Notes under the pieces: model-generated
Database searches by the model: none
What the model was told of the DNA's origin: nothing
What the model saw: the letters and a program-made list of their open reading frames with translations, nothing else
Part shown: positions 58,382 to 64,000 of the stretch, piece by piece
Numbering within the stretch: position 1 is the stretch's first letter
How the letters are laid out: each line of letters begins with the position of its first letter
Translations under genes and position numbers: made by a program
Source of the DNA: Pseudidiomarina gelatinasegens
GTDB taxonomy: Bacteria > Pseudomonadota > Gammaproteobacteria > Enterobacterales > Alteromonadaceae
Reading direction: 5' to 3'
Length of the DNA stretch: 64,000 nt
Assembly (NCBI RefSeq): GCF_004025325.1
Contig: NZ_RSFE01000008.1
Coordinates: 29,070 to 93,069, forward strand

Positions 58382-59445
58382 TGTTCAGATTATTGATGGC
58401 AATCTCGGTTGTTTTATTTGCAGCAATGTTTGCACCGAAAATTGCTGCTCAAGAGCTCGACGTAGAGCCGATACCTGTGCTTTTGCCCCCGCCACAGTCT
58501 GCGGCAGAGCCTGAAGAGAAGGTAAAACAGCCGTTAATTATTGCGCACCGGGGGGCCTCTGGTTATGCCCCGGAACATTCGATGGCAGCAGTAGCCATTG
58601 CCCATGCGCAAAATGCTGATTTTATCGAACAAGACGTCGTTCTCACGCGCGATCACGTGCCAGTTGTTCTGCACGACCTGGTACTCGATCGGATCAGTAA
58701 TGTCCGTGATGTTTTTCCCGAAAAGCACCGCCCCAATGGGCATTATTACGTTATGGATTTCAGTTTTTCAGAGCTGCAACAACTTAAACTGGTTGAGCGC
58801 AGCAATAAAGAAGGTGAACAGCGCTACCCGAAGCGATTTGCGCGCGATCAAGGGCACTTCCACGTCATGTCACTTGGGCAGCAAATTGAATTGATTTTGG
58901 GGCTCAATCGAAGTCGCGACCACGACAGCGGCTTATATGTTGAGTTTAAAAGTGCGCGTTGGCATAAAAAACATGAATACGATGTAGTCAACTCAACCAT
59001 GGGCGTATTGGCGCGTTACGGATTCAGCGACGCAGAACCACCGGCACCAATTTACCTACAAAGTTTTGACCCGGAAGTGCTGCGCCGCTTGAAGCGCGAG
59101 TTCAGGACTTCAATTCCACTGATTCAATTAATTGCCGAAAATAGTTGGAATGAGAGTGAGGTCGACTACAACACAATGCGCACCGCTGCAGGCTTGGAAA
59201 CGCTCCGTAGTTATGCGCAGGGTATCGGCGTGTGGGTGAATCATGTTTACCTGGGGTTGGATGAAAACGGCAAACCAAAATTTTCTGACGTGGTAAAAAA
59301 TGCTCAGGCTGCGGGTCTGCAAGTTCATGTGTATACACTGCGCGCTGACGACCTTCCCGAGGGCGTCGAAAGCTACCAGCAGTTGAAGCAATGGTTAACG
59401 GACCTTGGCGTTGATGGCTTTTTTACCGACTTCCCCGATTTATAG
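58381..59445 (+). CDS. glpQ: Periplasmic glycerophosphodiester phosphodiesterase
   Basis: Hydrolyses glycerophosphodiesters from phospholipid turnover to glycerol-3-phosphate and an alcohol. The start at 58381 overlaps the previous stop (TAATG) and gives 354 residues with a signal peptide cleaved near residue 23 (IAA-QEL). GlpQ motifs: IAHRGASGYAPEHSM with the catalytic His, ADFIEQDVVLTRD with metal-binding Glu and Asp, VVLHD with the second His, LYVEFK, and the terminal VDGFFTDFPDL. A TTG five codons earlier is an unlikely start. Confidence 0.9.
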   Translation: MFRLLMAISVVLFAAMFAPKIAAQELDVEPIPVLLPPPQSAAEPEEKVKQPLIIAHRGASGYAPEHSMAAVAIAHAQNADFIEQDVVLTRDHVPVVLHDLVLDRISNVRDVFPEKHRPNGHYYVMDFSFSELQQLKLVERSNKEGEQRYPKRFARDQGHFHVMSLGQQIELILGLNRSRDHDSGLYVEFKSARWHKKHEYDVVNSTMGVLARYGFSDAEPPAPIYLQSFDPEVLRRLKREFRTSIPLIQLIAENSWNESEVDYNTMRTAAGLETLRSYAQGIGVWVNHVYLGLDENGKPKFSDVVKNAQAAGLQVHVYTLRADDLPEGVESYQQLKQWLTDLGVDGFFTDFPDL

Positions 59446-59446
59446 T

Positions 59447-59905
59447 TTAATGGGTAAAGCTTAAGCGCATGCGATAGCCGTCAGTGCCATCGTCATAGTA
59501 TCCCGGTAACAAATCAATCACTGCAAAATCCAACTTCTCGTAGAGTCGAATCGCAGTTGTGTTATCGGTCTTCACTTCGAGGCCGAGGCTAATGGCTGCA
59601 TTAACCCGAGCAACTTCAATGGCGTGCTCCAGCAACGCGCGCCCAAGCCCAGTTCCACGCGCTTCGGGCGCAGTAGCTATGGAATATAAGCGCCAGCGCT
59701 GGCTATTTTTGCGTGTTAGCAACAAGTAATACCCGATTAGCGTGTTGTTTTGCTCACAAACGTAAATATGCGCGCTGGGGGCCACCAATAACCGTTTAAA
59801 ACTGCGCGCTCCCATGCGGCTATAATCAAAACAACGTTGTTCGAGAGCGACCAGATTATCAACGTCTTGTAGTGTCGCTTCTCGAAACTGCCATGCTGTG
59901 CTCAT
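59447..59905 (-). CDS. GNAT family N-acetyltransferase
   Basis: A 152-residue acetyltransferase, similar to RimI in outline. REATLQDVDNLVALEQ is the first strand-helix, and APEARGTGLGRALLEHAIEVA is the acetyl-CoA-binding motif A, followed by LEVKTDNTTAIRLYEKLDF. The start at 59905 lies one base after the stop of the ATP-grasp gene (TAAGATG), so the two are coupled; an upstream in-frame Met would overlap that gene by 77 bases. The acetylated substrate is unknown, and context suggests it belongs with the ligase's product or substrate. Confidence 0.85.
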   Translation of the reverse strand: MSTAWQFREATLQDVDNLVALEQRCFDYSRMGARSFKRLLVAPSAHIYVCEQNNTLIGYYLLLTRKNSQRWRLYSIATAPEARGTGLGRALLEHAIEVARVNAAISLGLEVKTDNTTAIRLYEKLDFAVIDLLPGYYDDGTDGYRMRLSFTH

Positions 59906-59906
59906 C

Positions 59907-61370
59907 TTATTTTTCGTCCAAGCGCCGCGCAAAATCTCGCATGATAATGTGATACAACTCATCACCGAGTAATAAGTCTTCAACGCCCGAGTCTATCGAC
60001 GGGTTGTCATTGATCTCGATAATCACAGGACCTTTACTGGTAACCTTCATATCAACCCCATACAAACCATCACCAATAAGTTTGGTAGCCTGCAGAGCTG
60101 TTTTCACGACATCTTTAGGAACCTGATGCACACCAACTGTCTCAAAGCCGCCTGACTTTGAGCGACTGGTGCCGCTAGCATGGTTGTAAATTTGCCAATG
60201 ATTCCGCGCCATAAAATACTTACAGGCGTAGATAGGGCGATTGTTTAAGATACCAATACGCCAATCAAAGTCGGTTTTTACAAATTCCTGTGCCAGCAAG
60301 ATCGTCGATTTATCGAATAGTTCGCTGGCAACGCGACGTAACTCTTCTTCTGATTCCGCTTTTTCAACACCAATCGAAAACGACCCATCCGGAATTTTTA
60401 GTACCACCGGATAGCCTAAGCGCTCGCCAATTTGGGCGTAATCAATTTCCTGCTGGCTAAGCAGTAGCTCGGTTCGGGGCGTTGGTATTTCGTGTTTATC
60501 CAGCAACTCTTTCAAAAATACCTTGTTGGCACACTGCAAAATTGAATGCGGTGCATCAATCACAACCATGCCATTAGCTTCAGCCTTTTTAGCGAAGTGA
60601 TAGGTGTAATGGTTGATACGCGTTGTTTCACGAATAAATAATGCATCAAACTCAAGCAGGCGATTGTAGTCGTCGGCAGTGATTAACTCGGCATCAATAT
60701 CGGCTTCTTTTGCGGCTTTGATAAAGCGCTGAAGGGCCTTTTTATCGCTGGTTGGAATAAACTCATTTGGGTCGTGCAAAATAGCCAAGTCATAGCGATA
60801 CTCTTTCGGGGCGCGCGCTTTACGCCATACCCGCTTGCTGAAACTATCCAGAGCGTTACCAAAAAAGGTTTGCTGCTCGTCTGATAAGTCAGGCAGAGCA
60901 CCACCACCAAGTTGATTAATAAACCAGCGACCTTGATAACTAAACTCAACCCAGATGATAGGGCACGGGTAACGGTCAAAAATCTGACGGGCAAAGCTAC
61001 TTAACAGCGGCTCTTGGGTTTGGCCAAAGCAAATGAGAATACGCACAGGGGCTGTTTTATCCACATTACCAAGAAACTTACTGAGCTGTTTGTCGGTATT
61101 AGCCAACAGCAATTGGTAATGGTTGAAGTTCGCCAAGTCGTTAATTGTTGTCACGGACGGGAGCACACGTTGCCCGCGAGCCTCAGCAAGCAAACTAACG
61201 TAGTAGCCAGTGGATAAATAACTCAAGTCACCACATAAATTTAGAATTTGTGTACGGCTTTTGCTTGAGGTCTGAAGTAAGTACTCACTCGAGGTAACAG
61301 TGGACTGACTTGGGTAGTACGGCTGCCAATCAGTAATGTCGTCAAGAATGATTAAAGCTGAGTTTTGCAT
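59907..61370 (-). CDS. RLAN domain-ATP-grasp (RimK-like) ligase
   Basis: A 487-residue amino-acid ligase-type protein. Residues about 5-185 form an RLAN (RimK-like ATP-grasp N-terminal) domain with YLSTGYYVSLLAEARGQRV-like sequence; residues about 280-487 form the ATP-grasp with PVVLKIPDGSFSIGV (ATP-binding K325) and the metal-binding IEINDNPSID at 451-460. Relatives attach amino acids by carboxylate-amine ligation, RimK adding glutamates to ribosomal protein S6; the target here is unknown. The start at 61370 has GGAG six to seven bases upstream; an earlier in-frame Met at 61436 lacks one. First gene of a two-gene unit with the GNAT. Confidence 0.86.
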   Translation of the reverse strand: MQNSALIILDDITDWQPYYPSQSTVTSSEYLLQTSSKSRTQILNLCGDLSYLSTGYYVSLLAEARGQRVLPSVTTINDLANFNHYQLLLANTDKQLSKFLGNVDKTAPVRILICFGQTQEPLLSSFARQIFDRYPCPIIWVEFSYQGRWFINQLGGGALPDLSDEQQTFFGNALDSFSKRVWRKARAPKEYRYDLAILHDPNEFIPTSDKKALQRFIKAAKEADIDAELITADDYNRLLEFDALFIRETTRINHYTYHFAKKAEANGMVVIDAPHSILQCANKVFLKELLDKHEIPTPRTELLLSQQEIDYAQIGERLGYPVVLKIPDGSFSIGVEKAESEEELRRVASELFDKSTILLAQEFVKTDFDWRIGILNNRPIYACKYFMARNHWQIYNHASGTSRSKSGGFETVGVHQVPKDVVKTALQATKLIGDGLYGVDMKVTSKGPVIIEINDNPSIDSGVEDLLLGDELYHIIMRDFARRLDEK

Positions 61371-61534
61371 GTGTGCTCCAATGCGTGTTTGCCGCGCCTT
61401 TTTATTCCTATTTTGATCAAAACACAAGGGCTTCAAAAAATATATTTTAAATGCAAAAAAACGTCACAAAAATAGCCGAATGACGGCGGGTAAGCTATTC
61501 TTGTTCCTACAAATATAGTTCGGAGTACGTTGTT

Positions 61535-62041
61535 ATGCTTACACTACTGGCAAAATTTTTAAAGGCACTGAATTCCGAGTCTGGCGCTTGGGCATTAGCA
61601 TTTGCCTTTGTACTCGGCATGATGATGGGCTTTACGCCACTTTGGCGCGTACACAACTTAGTGATTCTACTCATTGCATTGTTGTTTCGGATTAATTTAA
61701 CCGGCTTTATATTGAGTTTTGTCATTTGTTCTGGCGTTGCTTACTTACTTGACCCGTGGTTTCACCAAGTAGGTTTTTATCTGCTCGCGCATGAGAGTTG
61801 GCAGCCGCTGTGGCAATCACTTTATCAATCAGCATTTTGGCGCGTCCTGCAATTTCAACATAGCCTCACTTTGGGGAGTGTATTAATTAGCTTGGCATTT
61901 GCCCCTATTTTGTTGTTCGCCAGCTTCTTTATTATCATGCAATATCGTAAGCGCATTCAGGCTTGGTTCAACCGATTGAAGCTGGTGCAAATGCTTAAAG
62001 CTAATCGATTTTGGGCCATTTACTCTGGCATACGGGGGTAA
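61535..62041 (+). CDS. TIGR03546/DUF2062-type membrane protein
   Basis: A 168-residue inner-membrane protein with about three to four hydrophobic segments, including AFAFVLGMMMGFTPLW and LTGFILSFVICSGVAYLL, in the DUF2062/TIGR03546 pattern. Function unknown. GGAG lies about nine bases upstream. It overlaps the following gene by one base (TAATG), and the two families are known to be neighbours. Confidence 0.78.
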   Translation: MLTLLAKFLKALNSESGAWALAFAFVLGMMMGFTPLWRVHNLVILLIALLFRINLTGFILSFVICSGVAYLLDPWFHQVGFYLLAHESWQPLWQSLYQSAFWRVLQFQHSLTLGSVLISLAFAPILLFASFFIIMQYRKRIQAWFNRLKLVQMLKANRFWAIYSGIRG

Positions 62042-63837
62042 TGAAAATGACGACAACAAAGACCAACCCAACTCACGTACGTCGCAGTGCAATACGCTGG
62101 CCTGGGTTAGCGGCATTCCTGATTATTTGCGCGTTGTTAGCGGCATTTTCCTGGTTGTTACTCGACACCATAATCAAATGGACACTTGAGCGCTCTGTGG
62201 GCACGTTAAATGGTGCTGAAGTGAATATTGAATCGGTTGACCACAGTTGGAGCCCGCTTGGTGTGACAATTACGGGTATTCAGGTGACCGACCCTGCGCA
62301 ACCAGATTTTAACCGTTTGGTGATTCGTGATGTGACCGCTGATCTGAATGTTGAGCAGCTTTTGATGGGGCGTTTTCACTTTGAGAATGTGGTGAGTACC
62401 GGTATCCGCGTGCATCAACCTCGCGCCGCGACAGGTGATGTGTACCAAGTGCCTGACAAGGAAGCAATGAAAGGCTGGGCGAGTGACGGCCTTGCCGCTT
62501 TGAATCTTAGCATGCCCAATGTCGATGACATTGTGGCAAGGCTGGAATTAAAAACTCCCGCAGCAATCGAGCAGGCAAAAGCCACGTTGGCTGAACAGAA
62601 GTCGCGTATCGATGAGGTTCGCGGGAATATACCTACCGCCGAAGATCTAAAAGCTTATGAGGCTGAACTGAAAAAAATTACCAGTGCTGAAATTAAAACG
62701 CCGCAGCAGTTGCAAGCGAAGAAAGAGGAGTTTGAAGCGCTTAAGGAAAAATTTGAGGCGGATAGAGCACAACTGAAAGCCATTAAAGAAACAGCGACAA
62801 CAGCGCTTGATAAGGTTAAGGCTGAGTTCTCTGCCGTTAGCTCAGCGCCTGGACAAGACATGGAGCGGGCGCAAGAACTGATGCAGCTTAATAGTGCGGG
62901 TTTAACTGAAATTACAGCCGTATTATTTGGTGAACAAATGCGTCAGTGGAGCCAGTATATTCTGTTGGCGTATGAACAGTTAGCGCCAATGCTGGCGCGT
63001 TCTGCGGATGAAACCTTAGTTAAGCCGCAACGTGGCGAGGGCATCTGGTTTGATTTTAGTGACGCGAATGAACCGCCTTCGTTTCTTATCAAAAAAGCGA
63101 AAACTGAGTTTGCGTGGAACGAGACCATACTGGATGTGAACTGGGCGAATATTACCCATCAACACGAACAGTTGGGGCAGCCCACTACGTTTGTGGCGCG
63201 AGCTGATAACTCCAATTTATGGCAATCACTGAATTTAAATGGCGAACTTGCCCTCACAGCGGCAGGTATTGATGCGAAACAACAGTGGCAGGTTAAAGGC
63301 ATCCGACTTGATAGTGTGCAATTGAGTGAGCAAAGCGAATTTATGGCAAACATTGTTGCCGCTTTGCTGGATTCAGAAGGTGCCGTGTCGCTGCGTGACA
63401 GCATGTTTGATGGCGGCGGTACGGTACGTTTGTCTGACATGCAGTTAGACGCTTCTGCGGAAAACCGCTGGGCAGAAGTAATTGCCTCAGCGCTACGTCA
63501 ATTGTCACGCCTTGATATCAATGCGGATATTAGTGGTGCGCTAACAGCTCCTGAGTTTGCGTTTCGCTCAGATCTTGACCGCCAGCTTGGTAGTGCGTTA
63601 CAAGCGTCTGCGCTAGAGGCTGGTAAAACTGAATTGGCCGATTTACGCAGCCAGTTGCAAGAGCAGTCGAATGGCTTCTTAGGTGCCAACGAAGGTGATC
63701 TTAACGGTATTTCAGAGCTGCTTAGCAACGCCGAACAGCGAGATGCAAAATTGCAGGAACTGCTGAAAGCAAAATTTGAGAGTGCAATTGAAGACAAGCT
63801 CAAAGATCGTTTAAAAGGCGTGATTGGTGGTAATTAA
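62041..63837 (+). CDS. TIGR03545 family membrane-anchored coiled-coil protein
   Basis: A 598-residue protein with one N-terminal membrane helix (about 22-43), so most lies in the periplasm. Residues about 50-130 resemble the start of an AsmA-like domain (VNIESVDHSWSPLGVTITGI, FHFENVVSTGIRV); about 170-300 are a long coiled coil rich in Lys, Glu and Ala; the C-terminal half returns to beta-rich sequence. Start at 62041 overlaps the TIGR03546 gene and has GGGGG just upstream. Role unknown; an envelope or lipid-related one would fit the AsmA resemblance. Confidence 0.78.
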   Translation: MKMTTTKTNPTHVRRSAIRWPGLAAFLIICALLAAFSWLLLDTIIKWTLERSVGTLNGAEVNIESVDHSWSPLGVTITGIQVTDPAQPDFNRLVIRDVTADLNVEQLLMGRFHFENVVSTGIRVHQPRAATGDVYQVPDKEAMKGWASDGLAALNLSMPNVDDIVARLELKTPAAIEQAKATLAEQKSRIDEVRGNIPTAEDLKAYEAELKKITSAEIKTPQQLQAKKEEFEALKEKFEADRAQLKAIKETATTALDKVKAEFSAVSSAPGQDMERAQELMQLNSAGLTEITAVLFGEQMRQWSQYILLAYEQLAPMLARSADETLVKPQRGEGIWFDFSDANEPPSFLIKKAKTEFAWNETILDVNWANITHQHEQLGQPTTFVARADNSNLWQSLNLNGELALTAAGIDAKQQWQVKGIRLDSVQLSEQSEFMANIVAALLDSEGAVSLRDSMFDGGGTVRLSDMQLDASAENRWAEVIASALRQLSRLDINADISGALTAPEFAFRSDLDRQLGSALQASALEAGKTELADLRSQLQEQSNGFLGANEGDLNGISELLSNAEQRDAKLQELLKAKFESAIEDKLKDRLKGVIGGN

Positions 63838-63875
63838 CGTAACGCACTGATAAAAAAAACACCGGCTATATGCCT

Positions 63876-63911
63876 AATGCCAGTCAGTTAAGAGCTGACT
63901 GGCATTTTTTT
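63876..63911 (+). terminator. Rho-independent terminator after the TIGR03545 gene
   Basis: A perfect 12-bp stem (63876-63887 with 63895-63906), 7-base loop, then a T run. The remaining bases to the window end show no gene. Confidence 0.92.
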
Positions 63912-64000
63912 CGCGCATATTTTTGCGGCTTTGACCGAACTTCTCGTGGGTAAATCCGCTCGGTTCGCCTTATAGGTAAGACGTAATGCTCTGCAATCTC

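Overview
The window is an ordinary-looking chromosomal segment of a gammaproteobacterium. Gene content, gene order and the intermediate GC content fit the Alteromonadales, most likely an Idiomarina/Pseudidiomarina-type organism. This assignment is an inference from conserved blocks and from accessory genes of that order (DUF481 outer-membrane protein, DUF3192 lipoprotein, the TIGR03546/TIGR03545 pair); no rRNA is present to confirm it. I see no insertion sequence, prophage, integron or CRISPR array, and genes are packed tightly, often with ATGA or TGATG junctions.

Layout. 1-16.7 kb: the end of pepQ, then anmK-mepM (minus), tyrS (plus), the minus-strand operon lptD-surA-pdxA-rsmA-apaG-apaH, the plus-strand operon amgK-murU-djlA, and rluA with rapA (minus). 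Much of this is cell-envelope biology: three peptidoglycan-recycling genes (anmK, amgK, murU), an endopeptidase (mepM), and LPS/outer-membrane assembly (lptD, surA). 16.8-24 kb: a PIN-PhoH ATPase, the conserved rsmE-gshB-yqgE-ruvX cluster, a periplasmic M1 aminopeptidase and a zinc alcohol dehydrogenase. 24-30.7 kb: metK behind a probable MetJ operator, then tkt-epd-pgk-fba, a central-carbon operon. 30.8-34.5 kb: a DUF481 outer-membrane protein, TerC, and the DUF47-Pit phosphate-uptake pair. 34.6-36.7 kb: a compact three-gene unit of an ECF sigma factor, a single-pass membrane protein in the anti-sigma position, and a coiled-coil lipoprotein with an FD repeat. 36.8-39.6 kb: queA-tgt (queuosine) and marC. 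39.6-45.9 kb: the macromolecular-synthesis operon rpsU-dnaG-rpoD with a DUF3192 lipoprotein gene inserted before rpoD, then an amidohydrolase and a tRNA-Ile2(CAU). 46-63.9 kb: a more accessory set comprising an S10 serine peptidase, an OsmC-YcaO fusion, DUF3750 and LiaF-like proteins, a TsdA/TsdB-like dihaem cytochrome pair with a divergent porin, an Mpo1-like protein, an AI-2E-family permease, cfa, an RcsF-like lipoprotein, a cysteine-synthase-family enzyme with a GlpQ-type phosphodiesterase, a GNAT plus RLAN/ATP-grasp ligase pair, and TIGR03546-TIGR03545.

Most interesting parts. The candidates for something undescribed are the ECF sigma/membrane protein/FD-repeat lipoprotein operon (34.6-36.7 kb), the GNAT-RLAN ATP-grasp pair (59.4-61.4 kb), the OsmC-YcaO fusion (47.6-49.8 kb), a 63-nt strongly structured element upstream of the rpsU promoter (39.85-39.91 kb), and a long hairpin between metK and tkt whose 3' arm holds the only visible ribosome-binding candidate for tkt. 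None of these can be called new without database searches, which I could not run.
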